NCBI GenBank assembly: GCA_016874715.1
Contig: VGTK01000043.1
Location: 1-36,985, forward strand
Direction: 5' to 3'
Source: Deltaproteobacteria bacterium
Lineage (GTDB): Bacteria > Desulfobacterota > Binatia > UBA12015
Length of the DNA stretch: 36,985 nucleotides
In this document: positions 26,928-35,363 of the stretch, piece after piece
How the letters are laid out: each line of letters begins with the position of its first letter
Numbering within the stretch: the stretch's first letter is position 1
Program-made: the position numbers and the translations under genes
Notes under the pieces: model-generated
Told to the model about the DNA's origin: nothing
Seen by the model: only the letters and a program-made list of their open reading frames with translations
Database searches by the model: none

Positions 26928-28580
26928 GTGTTCCCGACGAGGTACCGCCAGAAGCGGCGCTTCGACACCACTTCCGAACCGCGCGGCGAGGACGGCGCGA
27001 AACGACGCGGCCGGCGCGCGGCGCGCTTCGTCGTGCACAAGCACCGTGCCTCGCGGCTGCACTACGACCTGCGGCTCGAGGCAGACGGCGTGCTCCACTC
27101 GTGGGCGCTCCCGAAGGGCCCCTCGCTCGACTCGAGCGTCAAGCGTCTCGCGATGCAGGTCGAGGACCACCCCGTCGACCACGCGTCGTTCGAGGGAACG
27201 ATCCCGCAGAGCGAGAGCGGCGGCGGCACGATGATGCTCTGGGATCGTGGTACGTGGCGCCCGGACGAGCCCGACGTTGCGCACGCCATCGAGCAGGGCG
27301 AGCTCAAGTTCTCCCTCGCCGGCGAGAAGCTCCGCGGGTCGTGGGTCCTGGTCCGCACCGGCGGGCGCGGTGGCGGGCGCGACGACCGCACGTGGCTGCT
27401 GATCAAGCACCGCGACGAGGCGGCATCCGAGGAGGACATCGGCGAGACGCAGCCGTGCTCCGTCGCTACCTGCCGCCTGCTCGCGCAGATCGCGCACGAC
27501 GAGGGCGGCGACGTCGCGCATGCCGCCAGCGCCGATCCTCCGGCTGCCGTGCAACGGCTGATCCGCGCGCTGCGGGTCGGTAATGGCGCGACGCCTCCGC
27601 GCAGCGGGATACGGGAGACCCCGGCGGGCAGGCGCCGCCCGACGAAGGGCGCGACCCGCACCGCCCGCATTCCGTTCCGCGGCGTGCCGATGCTCGCGAC
27701 GCTCAGTGACCGGCCCTTCCACCGCACGGGCTGGGTCCACGAGGAGAAATACGACGGCTACCGCATTCTCGCCTACAAGGAGGGCGCGCACGCGACGCTG
27801 CTGTCGCGCAACGCGAAGGACCGAACGACTTCGTTCGCCGCGATCGCGGCCGACTTCGGGAGGCTCTCGCCGCGCACGCTGCTGCTCGACGGCGAGGCGG
27901 TCGCGTTCGACGAGCACCTGGTGTCCCGCTTCCAGCTGCTGCAGAAGGGACACGGACCGATCGTGTTCGCCGCCTTCGACTGCCTCTACCTCGACGGCCA
28001 CGACCTGCGCGGCGAGCCGCTCGGCGTGCGCCGCGCTGCCCTCGAGCGCGCGATCGCCGGCGCCGAGCGCATCTTCCCGGCACGCCGCCTCGCCGGCAAC
28101 GGGATCGCCGCGCTTCGCATCGCGAAGCGCAGGGGTTTCGAGGGCCTGGTCGCGAAGGACGCGAGCGCGCCCTACGTCTCGGGCCGGAGTCGCCGATGGC
28201 TCAGGGTCAAGGTGACGCAGGCCGACGAGTTCGTCGTCGTGGGCTACACCCGGCCCACCGGCGCACGCAGCCGATTCGGCGCGCTGCTGCTCGGCAGCTT
28301 CCGCGACGGCGCGCCGCTCTACGTGGGCAAGGTCGGTACCGGCTTCTCGGGGGAGCGGCTCGAGTCGCTGTGGAGACGCTTCCGACCGCTCGTGCGGCCG
28401 AGCTCTGCGCTCGCCGACCCGCCACGCGCGAGCGGTCTGACCTGGCTCGAGCCGCAGCTGGTGGCGCAGGTCGGCTACACCGAGTGGACCGCCGACCGGA
28501 AGCTCCGCCAGCCGGTCTTTCTCGGTCTCCGCGACGACAAGAGCCCGGCCGAGTGCGCGCTGCCGGGGACCGCACCGTGA
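26928..28580 (+). CDS. ligD: LigD: 3'-phosphoesterase plus ATP-dependent DNA ligase domains
   Basis: End-joining enzyme, 550 aa. The N-terminal phosphoesterase domain (~30-190) has H37, H39 (FVVHKHRASRLHYDLRLE), H45/D47 and HPVDHASFEG, which trim 3' ends. The ligase domain (~245-545) has the adenylated lysine K274 in EEKYDGYR, then LLLDGEAV, FDCLYLDG, EGLVAKD and an OB fold with VGYTRPTG. The polymerase domain found in many LigD proteins is absent and is encoded by the next gene. The start is GTG, 6 bp after the ku stop. The stop overlaps the polymerase start (GTGA), so both should be made together. Confidence 0.94.
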   Translation: MFPTRYRQKRRFDTTSEPRGEDGAKRRGRRAARFVVHKHRASRLHYDLRLEADGVLHSWALPKGPSLDSSVKRLAMQVEDHPVDHASFEGTIPQSESGGGTMMLWDRGTWRPDEPDVAHAIEQGELKFSLAGEKLRGSWVLVRTGGRGGGRDDRTWLLIKHRDEAASEEDIGETQPCSVATCRLLAQIAHDEGGDVAHAASADPPAAVQRLIRALRVGNGATPPRSGIRETPAGRRRPTKGATRTARIPFRGVPMLATLSDRPFHRTGWVHEEKYDGYRILAYKEGAHATLLSRNAKDRTTSFAAIAADFGRLSPRTLLLDGEAVAFDEHLVSRFQLLQKGHGPIVFAAFDCLYLDGHDLRGEPLGVRRAALERAIAGAERIFPARRLAGNGIAALRIAKRRGFEGLVAKDASAPYVSGRSRRWLRVKVTQADEFVVVGYTRPTGARSRFGALLLGSFRDGAPLYVGKVGTGFSGERLESLWRRFRPLVRPSSALADPPRASGLTWLEPQLVAQVGYTEWTADRKLRQPVFLGLRDDKSPAECALPGTAP

Positions 28581-29467
28581 CGTCGGCCGCGCGCCGCACC
28601 GCCGTGCGGATCTCCAACCCGGACAAGCTCTACTGGCCCGACGACGGCATCACGAAGCTCGACCTGATCCGTTACTACCACGACGTCTTCCCCTGGCTCC
28701 GCGCGTTCGTGCGCGACCGGCTGCTGTCGCTCGAGCGTTGCCCCGACGGCATGCGCGGCGACTGCTTCTACCAGAAGGAGAAGCCCAACGGCCTGCCGCC
28801 GGACACGCCGACCAGCCTCGTCGAGCACGCCACGGGAGCGACCAACTACGTCGTCGGCGGGCGGCGCGAGACCCAGCCCGCACTCGCCAACCTGGGCTGC
28901 ATCGCGCTGCACGTCTGGGGCAGCCGCAAGGACGCCCCTCGCCAGCCCGACTGGGTATGCTTCGATCTCGACCCGCAGTCCGGGTCGTTGGCCGATGCGG
29001 CGCGCGCCGCGCTGCGCGTCAAACAGGCGCTCGACGCGCTCGAGCTGACCTCGTTCGTGAAGACCTCGGGCGCGCGCGGCGCCCACGTCTTCGTGCCGAT
29101 CCGCGTCGGGCCGGACACCGACGACGTCAAGGGGTTCGCGGTGGCACTCGGCGCCCACCTCGCGCGCGCGTATCCCGACGAGCTCACCGACGAGGCGCGC
29201 ACCGCCGGGCGCCGCGGACGGGTCTACCTCGATCCGTTCCGCAACGGCTTCGGCCAGACCGTCGTGTCGCCCTACTCCGTCCGCCGCCGCCCGCGCGCCC
29301 CGGTCTCGATGCCACTCGACTGGTCCGAGCTCGATCCCGCGCTCGACCCCGCGGACTTCCACATCGGCAACGCGCTCGCCCGCCTCGAGCAGGCCGACCC
29401 CTGGCGCGACTTCTTCGCGCACAGGCAGTCGCTCGGGCCCGCCCTGCGTGCGGTGCGCTCCCTCTGA
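28577..29467 (+). CDS. LigD-type primase-polymerase domain as a separate protein
   Basis: Archaeo-eukaryotic-primase-fold polymerase of the NHEJ system, 296 aa, which fills gaps and adds ribonucleotides at breaks. Key features: N-terminal SNPDKLYWPDDGITKLDLI, H112 (IALHVW), the catalytic DxD at D130/D132 (WVCFDLDP), KTSGARGAHVFVPI and RVYLDPFRNGFGQTVVSPYS near the end of the domain. The length covers the polymerase domain only. The start is GTG overlapping the ligD stop. Together with the preceding gene it equals a PE-LIG-POL LigD split at the LIG/POL junction. Confidence 0.93.
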   Translation: MTSAARRTAVRISNPDKLYWPDDGITKLDLIRYYHDVFPWLRAFVRDRLLSLERCPDGMRGDCFYQKEKPNGLPPDTPTSLVEHATGATNYVVGGRRETQPALANLGCIALHVWGSRKDAPRQPDWVCFDLDPQSGSLADAARAALRVKQALDALELTSFVKTSGARGAHVFVPIRVGPDTDDVKGFAVALGAHLARAYPDELTDEARTAGRRGRVYLDPFRNGFGQTVVSPYSVRRRPRAPVSMPLDWSELDPALDPADFHIGNALARLEQADPWRDFFAHRQSLGPALRAVRSL

Positions 29468-29512
29468 GGGACACGCGTGAAGAGCGAGCAGGCCGCGTGA
29501 TACCACTGCGGC

Positions 29513-29932
29513 ATGCGATACCTGCACACCATGGTGCGCGTCAGCGACCTCGACGCCTCTCTCGAATTCTACTGCGGCAAGCTCGGACTCAAGGAGCTCG
29601 GACGGCAGGACAGCCCGGCCGGCCGCTTCACCCTGGTCTTCCTCGCGGCGCCCGGGGACGAGACCGCGCAGGTCGAGCTGACCTACAACTGGGACCCGGA
29701 GACGCTGGCGGGCGGCCGCAACTTCGGTCACCTCGCCTACCAGGTCGACGACATCTACGAGACCTGCCGGCGCCTCGCGGAAGCGGGCGTGACGATCAAC
29801 CGGCCGCCACGCGACGGTCGCATGGCGTTCGTTCGCTCGCCAGATCAGATCTCGATCGAGCTCCTCCAGAAGGGCGCCGCGCTCCCGCCGCAGGAGCCCT
29901 GGAAGTCGATGCCGAACACCGGGATCTGGTGA
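29513..29932 (+). CDS. gloA: Lactoylglutathione lyase (glyoxalase I)
   Basis: VOC-fold metalloenzyme, 139 aa, converting the methylglyoxal-glutathione hemithioacetal to S-lactoylglutathione. The four metal ligands of GloA are present: H5 (YLHTMVRV), E55 (VELTYNW), H73 ([10 protein letters not shown]) and E116 (ISIELLQKG). Further family motifs are [13 protein letters not shown] and PDQISIEL. The C-terminal [11 protein letters not shown] tail is also common in bacterial GloA. It sits 45 bp after the polymerase gene on the same strand but has no functional link to NHEJ. Convergent with the acyltransferase. Confidence 0.93.
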   Translation: MRYLHTMVRVSDLDASLEFYCGKLGLKELGRQDSPAGRFTLVFLAAPGDETAQVELTYNWDPETLAGGRNFGHLAYQVDDIYETCRRLAEAGVTINRPPRDGRMAFVRSPDQISIELLQKGAALPPQEPWKSMPNTGIW

Positions 29933-29960
29933 TCGCCCCGTCGGACCGGGTGCGCACCGA

Positions 29961-31217
29961 TCACGTCGGCCCCGTCGCGTGCGCCTGCGCGCCCGACGGG
30001 CGCCCGACCGCGCGCGCGCGGCTCAGGAACGGCGCCTCGCACCAGCGGTAGAACGCGCGCCCGGCGGCCAGCACGAGGGGCGTCGACGCGACGAAGATCG
30101 CGAGGCTCGTCGGCAGGCCGTACTCGATCACCAGCGGATTCGCCGCGATGCGCCGCGCCAGCGGCTCCAGAGCGAGCTGGATCGGCCGGTGGACGAGATA
30201 GAGGCTGTACGACCACACCCCGACGTCGGCGAGCCAGTGGCCGAGGCGCGACGGCCGTCCCGACGACGGGAGCTGCAGAAGCGCGAGCAGCAGCAGGCCG
30301 AAAGCCACGCCGTAGACCGGCTCGCGCACCACCCAGATCCCGTAGTGCCAGTTGTGGTACTCGCCGAGGTAGACGACCAGAGGGACGATCGCTGCCACGA
30401 GCCACCAAGAGCCGAGCGTGGCCGGCAGAGCCACGTTGCCGGCCGCCCACTCGGCGAGCAACGCGCCGACGGTCCATTCGACCCAGCGCGCGAGGAACAG
30501 CTCCCACGCGGGGCCGGCGAAGCCGACGGGCAGCGGCAGCAGGGTGATGAGCAGGCGGTAGGCGAACGTGACCGCGAACGTGACCGCGAGCGCCCGCCAC
30601 GGCCCGTGCCGCCGCATGAGCAGGAACACGGCGGGGTACGCGAGATACAGCTGCGCCTCCACCGCGAGCGTCCACGACGGTGGGTTGACGCCGAGAAACG
30701 TCGCGTCGTGCAGGGTGTGCACGAGCGCGAGCTGCGCCAGCAGCGATCCGGACGTCACCGGCCACGTACCGGTCGCCAGCAGGAGCAGCAGGATCGCCCC
30801 GACGACGCTGCACGCGTAGGGTGGGTAGAGACGCCAGAAGCGCCGGCGGAAGAATACGCCCCAGTCGGGTGCGGACGCGCGGCCCTCGCGCCGCGCGCGC
30901 GCCTCCGGCCAGTGGATGCAGAAGCCGCTCACCACGAAGAACAGCGGCACGCCCAGGTATCCGAAGCCGAGCACGAAGCCGAGCCACGGCAGGAACGGCT
31001 CGCCTGCGTTCGGTGCGCCGACGTACGCCGAAACCGACATGTGGCACAGGACGACGATGAGCGCCGCGAAGCCCCGCGCCTGGTCGATCCGTGCGAAGCG
31101 CAGAGTCGTCTCGCTCGCCGCGTCGGCGGCCTGTGCGGCTCCTGTCGCGGCGCGGACGGGCGCTGCGGCGCCGACGTACGAAGCCGACTCCGCGACGCAC
31201 CCCGACGGCGGCGTCAC
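29961..31217 (-). CDS. Acyltransferase family 3 (OafA/YrhL-like) membrane protein
   Basis: Integral membrane O-acyltransferase, 418 aa, with about ten helices. The family signature RIDQARGFAALIVVLCH (43-59) includes the conserved Arg-Asp and His59; FVVSGFCIHW follows. Such enzymes acetylate or otherwise acylate cell-surface glycans or lipids; the substrate cannot be told here. The start is set at GTG 31217 because it overlaps the stop of the upstream small repeat protein (GTGA), the arrangement seen repeatedly in this window. The open frame continues further upstream through a tandem repeat, but that part is antisense-like noise. Near 30562-30585 a 12-bp duplication repeats AVTF inside a helix. 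Confidence 0.88.
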   Translation of the reverse strand: MTPPSGCVAESASYVGAAAPVRAATGAAQAADAASETTLRFARIDQARGFAALIVVLCHMSVSAYVGAPNAGEPFLPWLGFVLGFGYLGVPLFFVVSGFCIHWPEARARREGRASAPDWGVFFRRRFWRLYPPYACSVVGAILLLLLATGTWPVTSGSLLAQLALVHTLHDATFLGVNPPSWTLAVEAQLYLAYPAVFLLMRRHGPWRALAVTFAVTFAYRLLITLLPLPVGFAGPAWELFLARWVEWTVGALLAEWAAGNVALPATLGSWWLVAAIVPLVVYLGEYHNWHYGIWVVREPVYGVAFGLLLLALLQLPSSGRPSRLGHWLADVGVWSYSLYLVHRPIQLALEPLARRIAANPLVIEYGLPTSLAIFVASTPLVLAAGRAFYRWCEAPFLSRARAVGRPSGAQAHATGPT

Positions 31218-31516
31218 GCAGCCTGCGCGCGAGCGACCGGCGGTCGCACGGTCGAGCGGCCGAGCGAGGCCGCGACACGCGGCGTCGCCGCCCGATCGAG
31301 CTCCGGCCTGCTTGCGTCGCCCCCATCCAGCTCGGGCCTGCCTGCGTCGCCCCCATCCAGCTCGGGCCTGCTTGCGTCGCCCCCATCCAGCTCGGGCCTG
31401 CCTGCGTCGCCCCGGTCGAACCCGGGGCCGCCGCTCGCTTCGCGCACCGCCGACCCCTGCGCCCTCGACGGGCAGCGCAGCCTCCGCCATCGCGGCTCGC
31501 CGTAGCTCCGGATCAT
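31214..31516 (-). CDS. Small protein with ten-residue tandem repeats, coupled to the acyltransferase
   Basis: A 100-aa frame from ATG 31516 with a GGAGG site (31521-31525) four nucleotides upstream. Its TGA overlaps the acyltransferase GTG. The start is MIRSYGEPRWRRLR. The middle is a ten-residue repeat, DGGDA(G/S)RPEL, present at least three times, with G and S alternating between copies. The C-terminus is Arg/Ala-rich. There is no signal peptide or recognisable family. Support comes from the ribosome-binding site and the start/stop overlap, not from homology; it could be a non-functional frame kept open by the repeat. If real, it may serve only to deliver ribosomes to the acyltransferase. 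Confidence 0.45.
   Translation of the reverse strand: MIRSYGEPRWRRLRCPSRAQGSAVREASGGPGFDRGDAGRPELDGGDASRPELDGGDAGRPELDGGDASRPELDRAATPRVAASLGRSTVRPPVARAQAA
31311..31410. repeat. 30-bp tandem repeat upstream of the acyltransferase
   Basis: Three full 30-bp units start at 31311, 31341 and 31371, with a partial copy from 31401 and a degenerate one before 31311. They share ccccatccagctcgggcctg; the first bases alternate cttgcg / cctgcg, giving a 60-bp higher-order period. The array lies inside the small repeat-protein frame. Confidence 0.93.
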
Positions 31517-31602
31517 GGTCCCTCCGGCACCTGTTTCGCAGAGAGCGCGAACCCCGTCGAGTCGGACCGCCGGCACCCCGCACGGCGGATGGCCCCACGC
31601 CA

Positions 31603-32322
31603 TCAGCGCAACGGCTCGAGGCTGAAGGTCTTCGCGCGCATCGTTATGCGCGCGGCGCGCGCCTTCACCACCTGCGTCGGCGCCGCGGCGCTCCAGCGCC
31701 GAGGCGACGGCAACACCGCCGCGAGAAGGGCAGCCTGTTGCGGCGTCAGCTTCGCTGCCGACACCCGGAACGCCCGTTCCGCGGCCGCCCCGACCCCGTA
31801 CACCCCGTCGCCCCATTCGACGACGTTGACGTAGACCTCGAGGATGCGCCGCTTGCTCCAGAACAGCTCGAGCAGCGCCGTGAAGTACACCTCGAGCGAC
31901 TTGCGGAGCCAGTTTCGTCCCGTCCACAGGAACGTGCTGCGCGCGCACTGCATGGTGATCGTGCTCGCACCGCGCACCCGGCGACCCTGCTCTCGCCGGT
32001 TGTACGCGCGCGCACGCTCGACCTCTGCGAAGTCGACCCCGTGATGCCGGAAGAAGCGGGCGTCTTCCGATACCAGCACGGCGGCGAGCAGCGCCGGGCT
32101 CACGTCCACGAGATCGACCCACCGGTACTCGACGCCCACCCACCTCGCGTGCAGCAAGCCTTCACCGAGACGCAGAACCATGAGCGGCGTCAGCGGTGGG
32201 TCGACGAAGCGCAGCAGCAGAACCGAGGCGACCGACCAGACGAGGAAGGCCGCCAGGACGCGGCCGCTCCAGCGCAGCACGCGGCGGAGCGGGGCACGGG
32301 ACGTGGGGCGCCGTCTCACCAT
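31603..32322 (-). CDS. mtgA: Monofunctional biosynthetic peptidoglycan transglycosylase
   Basis: GT51 glycosyltransferase, 239 aa, that polymerises lipid II into glycan strands at the periplasmic face. One N-terminal membrane anchor (about 18-40). Motif 1 carries the catalytic Glu: E86 in SEDARFFRHHGVD. Motif 2 is GASTITMQCAR (usually TITQQ or TITMQ), then KSLEVYFTALLELFWSKRRI and LEVYVNVVEWGDGVYGVGAA, and LTPQQAALLAAVLPSP near the end. The ATG at 32322 overlaps the 3' end of the aldehyde dehydrogenase by seven bases, so the two are transcribed together although unrelated in function. Confidence 0.93.
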   Translation of the reverse strand: MVRRRPTSRAPLRRVLRWSGRVLAAFLVWSVASVLLLRFVDPPLTPLMVLRLGEGLLHARWVGVEYRWVDLVDVSPALLAAVLVSEDARFFRHHGVDFAEVERARAYNRREQGRRVRGASTITMQCARSTFLWTGRNWLRKSLEVYFTALLELFWSKRRILEVYVNVVEWGDGVYGVGAAAERAFRVSAAKLTPQQAALLAAVLPSPRRWSAAAPTQVVKARAARITMRAKTFSLEPLR

Positions 32323-33770
32323 CCCGTCGCGACGTACTTCGTCTCGCAGAACTCGCGCAGGCCGAGGTGACCTCCCTCGCGCCCGATCCCGCTCTGCTTG
32401 ACGCCGCCGAACGGCGCCGCGGGATCGGACACGAGGCCGCGATTGAGACCGACCATGCCCGACTCGAGCGCCTCGGCGACGCGGAGCCCGCGCGCGAGGT
32501 CGCGCGTGAAGACGTACGCCACGAGCCCGTGCTCGGTGTCGTTCGCCTGCCGGAGGACCTCGCGCTCGTCGTCGAAGCGCACGATCGGCGCGACCGGTCC
32601 GAAGATCTCCTCACCGAGGATGGGCGAGTCGGGTGCGACGCGGTCGAGTACCGTGGGCGCGTAGAAGAAGCCCGGCCCGTCCGGCCGCATCGCCCCGGTA
32701 CGCACGCGAGCGCCGGACGCGCGCGCAGCGCCGACCAGGCGCTCGACCTTCTCGCGCGTGCACGAATCGATCAGCGGTCCGAGCTGCGTCCGGGGATCGA
32801 GCCCGTGCCCCACCTTGAGCGCCGCCATGGCCTGCGCGAGTCTGCCGGCGAATTCGTCGGCGACGCTCGCCTCCACGTAGAAACGGTTCGCCGCCGTGCA
32901 GGTCTCGCCGTTGTGCCGCATCTTGGCGATCATCGCGCCGTCGACCGCGGCGTCGAGGTCGGCGTCGCCGAAGACGAGGAACGGCGCGTTGCCGCCGAGC
33001 TCCATCGAGCACTTGACGACGCGCTTCGCCGCCTCGGCGAGGAGCACGCGACCGACCTCCGTCGAGCCCGTGAACGACAGCTTCCGCACCCGCGCATCGG
33101 CGAGGATCGCGTTGGCGACCTCGGCGCTGCGCGTCGTCGGCAGGACGTTCACCACGCCAGGCGGCACGCCGGCCTCGGCGAGCAGCTCCTGCAGCAGCAG
33201 TGGCGTGAGCGGGGTCTGCTCGGCCGGCTTCAGAACGACCGCGCAACCCGCCGCCAGCGCCGGCGCGATCTTGCGCGTCGCCATCGCCGCCGGAAAGTTC
33301 CACGGCGTGATCAGCAGGGCCACACCGATCGGCTGGTGCAGGACGAGAATGCGACTCGAACCGCTCGGCGAGGCGACGAGGCTGCCGGCGTTGCGCACCG
33401 CCTCCTCGGCGAACCAGCGAAAGAACTCCGCCGCGTAGGCGACCTCGCCGCGCGCCTCTGCGACGGGCTTGCCGTTCTCGCGCACGATCAGCTCGGCGAT
33501 GCGCTCGGTGTCGCGCCGCATGAGCTCGAAGACGCGGCGCAGGATCTCGCCGCGCTCGCGCGGCGGCCGGCCCGCCCACGCCGGCTGCGCCGCGTGCGCC
33601 GCCGCGACCGCATCGAGGCCGTCGGCGACCGTCGCGTCCGCGACCTCCGCGAGCGTCTCTCCCGTGGCCGGGTCGTGGACGGGGAAGCGCTCGCCACGCT
33701 CCGCCTGGCGGAAGCGTCCGCCGATCGCGAGCCGTGTCGGGATGTCCTGCCTCGTGCCGGTCGTCGCCAT
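32316..33770 (-). CDS. NAD(P)-dependent aldehyde dehydrogenase, succinate-semialdehyde dehydrogenase-like
   Basis: Cytoplasmic aldehyde dehydrogenase, 484 aa, the normal length for GabD-type enzymes. Catalytic C291 (NGETCTAANRFYV), general base E257 (MELGGNAP), N158 (PWNFP) and cofactor-binding K181 (KPAEQTP) are all present, with LSFTGSTEVG for the Rossmann loop. The C-terminal segment GLNRGLVSDPAAPFGGVKQS matches succinate-semialdehyde dehydrogenases (FGGVK-SG), but substrate range in this group is wide. ATG 33770 is preferred, with GAGG just upstream. It is divergent from the acyl-CoA synthetase with only 73 bp between, so the two may share control. Given the acyl-CoA ligase beside it, a fatty or aromatic aldehyde substrate is possible. 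Confidence 0.9.
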   Translation of the reverse strand: MATTGTRQDIPTRLAIGGRFRQAERGERFPVHDPATGETLAEVADATVADGLDAVAAAHAAQPAWAGRPPRERGEILRRVFELMRRDTERIAELIVRENGKPVAEARGEVAYAAEFFRWFAEEAVRNAGSLVASPSGSSRILVLHQPIGVALLITPWNFPAAMATRKIAPALAAGCAVVLKPAEQTPLTPLLLQELLAEAGVPPGVVNVLPTTRSAEVANAILADARVRKLSFTGSTEVGRVLLAEAAKRVVKCSMELGGNAPFLVFGDADLDAAVDGAMIAKMRHNGETCTAANRFYVEASVADEFAGRLAQAMAALKVGHGLDPRTQLGPLIDSCTREKVERLVGAARASGARVRTGAMRPDGPGFFYAPTVLDRVAPDSPILGEEIFGPVAPIVRFDDEREVLRQANDTEHGLVAYVFTRDLARGLRVAEALESGMVGLNRGLVSDPAAPFGGVKQSGIGREGGHLGLREFCETKYVATGW

Positions 33771-33843
33771 GCCTCGCCCTCTACCCCCACCACTATCGTT
33801 CCCCGCCGGCGGCGTCGAAGGTCGATCTGCTACCGTGCCGGCC

Positions 33844-35193
33844 ATGCCGATCGAACTGCTCCGCGCTGCCGATGCCGAGCGCGCCCAGCGGCGCGCCGCG
33901 GGAGGTCTGCGGGCGCGCGGGCTCCGCGCCGGTGACCGCGTCGCCGTGATCGCCGGCGACGCACCGTCGGCCTACGTGGCGGTCGCGCTCGGCGCGCTCC
34001 GCACCGGCGTGGTCCCGGTGCTGCTCAATCCGGCACTGCTCCCGGCCGAGCAGGAGGCCCTGCTCGAGGACGCGCAGCCGGCGCTGGTGCTACGGGAGCC
34101 GGACCTGCCAGCACTGCTCGACGGGCGCGAGGCCGAGCTCGCGCCTGCCCCGCTCGCGCGCCCGATGCTCTACACGTCCGGCACGACCGGTCGCCCGAAG
34201 GGCGTCTGGTCGGGCATGCTCGACGAGGCGGACGCCGCCGCACTGCTGGAAGAGGAACGCGCGCTGTGGGGCTTCCACGACGGCGACGTCCACCTGGTCG
34301 CGTCGGCGCTCTACCACTCGGCACCGCTGCGCTTCGCCGCCGGGACGCTGCTCGCCGGTGGCGACGTGGTCTTCCTGGGCGGCTTCGACCCCGCCCGCAT
34401 GAAGGACGCGATCGCGCGCCACGAGCCGACGACGACCTTCGTCGCCCCGGCGCACCTGCAGCGCCTGTTCGCGTCGGGCGACCTGCCGCCGCTCTCGTCG
34501 TTCCGCCTGGTCGCCCACGCCGGCGCGCCCTGCCCCGACCCGCTCAAGCACGAGGCGCTGCGGCGGTTCCCCGAGGGCTCGGTGTGGGAATTCTACGGCT
34601 CCACGGAGGGGCAGTTCACGGCCTGCCCCGCCGCGGACTGGCTCGCGCACCCGGGTACCGTCGGCCGCGCCCGCGCGAACCGCACGCTCGCGATCGACGA
34701 CCACGGCACGATCTGGTGCACCGTGCCGCGCTGGGCGCGCTTCAGCTACTGGCGCGCCCCGGAGAAGACGGCGCACGCCTGGCGCGGCGACGCGTTCAGC
34801 GTGTTCGACCTGGGCTCGCTCGACGACGACGGCTTCCTCTACCTCGACGGCCGCCGCGACGATCTGATCATCAGCGGCGGCGTGAACGTCTACCCGCTCG
34901 AGGTGGAGCGCGCGCTGCTGGCGCATGCCGACGTCCGCGACGCCGCGGTCTTCCCCCTCGACGACGAGCGCTGGGGACAGATGGTGTGCGCGGCGGTGGT
35001 CGGCGATGCGAGCGACGCGGAGCTCCAGGCCTGGCTCGCCGCGCGCCTCGCTCCCTACAAGAGGCCGAAGCGGTTCTTTCGCGTCGGCGCGATCCCGCAC
35101 ACCCCGACCGGGAAGGTCCGCCGCGGCCGTCTCGCCGAAGACCTCGGATTGACCGTCAGCCGCGGCACGGGCGTCGCCACCCGCTCGTTCTGA
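33844..35193 (+). CDS. AMP-dependent acyl-CoA synthetase / ligase, short form
   Basis: ANL-superfamily enzyme, 449 aa, that activates a carboxylic acid as acyl-AMP and then acyl-CoA. Motifs: phosphate loop YTSGTTGRPKG (110-120), WEFYGSTEG (adenine/AMP), SVFDLGSLDDDGFLYLDGR with the ATP-binding Asp, the hinge RDDLIISGGVNVYPLEVE and the catalytic Lys in HTPTGKVRRGRL. It is about 90 residues shorter than usual because the region before the phosphate loop is reduced, losing much of the N-terminal subdomain. Such short forms occur among medium-chain and aromatic acid ligases; the substrate is not predictable. Start ATG 33844; no clear ribosome-binding site is seen. Confidence 0.88.
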   Translation: MPIELLRAADAERAQRRAAGGLRARGLRAGDRVAVIAGDAPSAYVAVALGALRTGVVPVLLNPALLPAEQEALLEDAQPALVLREPDLPALLDGREAELAPAPLARPMLYTSGTTGRPKGVWSGMLDEADAAALLEEERALWGFHDGDVHLVASALYHSAPLRFAAGTLLAGGDVVFLGGFDPARMKDAIARHEPTTTFVAPAHLQRLFASGDLPPLSSFRLVAHAGAPCPDPLKHEALRRFPEGSVWEFYGSTEGQFTACPAADWLAHPGTVGRARANRTLAIDDHGTIWCTVPRWARFSYWRAPEKTAHAWRGDAFSVFDLGSLDDDGFLYLDGRRDDLIISGGVNVYPLEVERALLAHADVRDAAVFPLDDERWGQMVCAAVVGDASDAELQAWLAARLAPYKRPKRFFRVGAIPHTPTGKVRRGRLAEDLGLTVSRGTGVATRSF

Positions 35194-35285
35194 GCCGCCC
35201 GGGCAACGCTCGGCGCGCACAGCGCACGGCTGGTCCTCGTCGCCAGAGCGGCGCGAGATGGAACGCCGTGCCGGCTTGATCCTTC

Positions 35286-35363
35286 GTGGCGGGCGGCGCC
35301 GGTGCGACGTTGCGATGGACACGCCCTGCGGCCTTACGTGGCCGGCGGAGCCGGTGCGACGTC
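35286..35363. repeat. Imperfect direct repeat (offset 52 bp) in the convergent gap
   Basis: A ~25-bp segment around gccggtgcgacgt at 35286 recurs at 35338 with a few mismatches, ending at the stop of the PotD-like gene. The rest of the 168-bp gap between the acyl-CoA synthetase and the PotD-like gene shows no gene and no T-rich terminator. Confidence 0.5.

Noticed and set aside
31311..31410. Actin-binding RPEL motif in the small repeat protein
   Set aside because: RPEL here is a by-product of the DNA repeat; the longer consensus of eukaryotic RPEL motifs is absent.
31218..31598. N-terminal extension of the acyltransferase through the 30-bp repeat
   Set aside because: The extension is Arg/Gly/Trp-rich and has no ribosome-binding site, while the overlapping frame has a ribosome-binding site and a GTGA overlap at 31214-31217.
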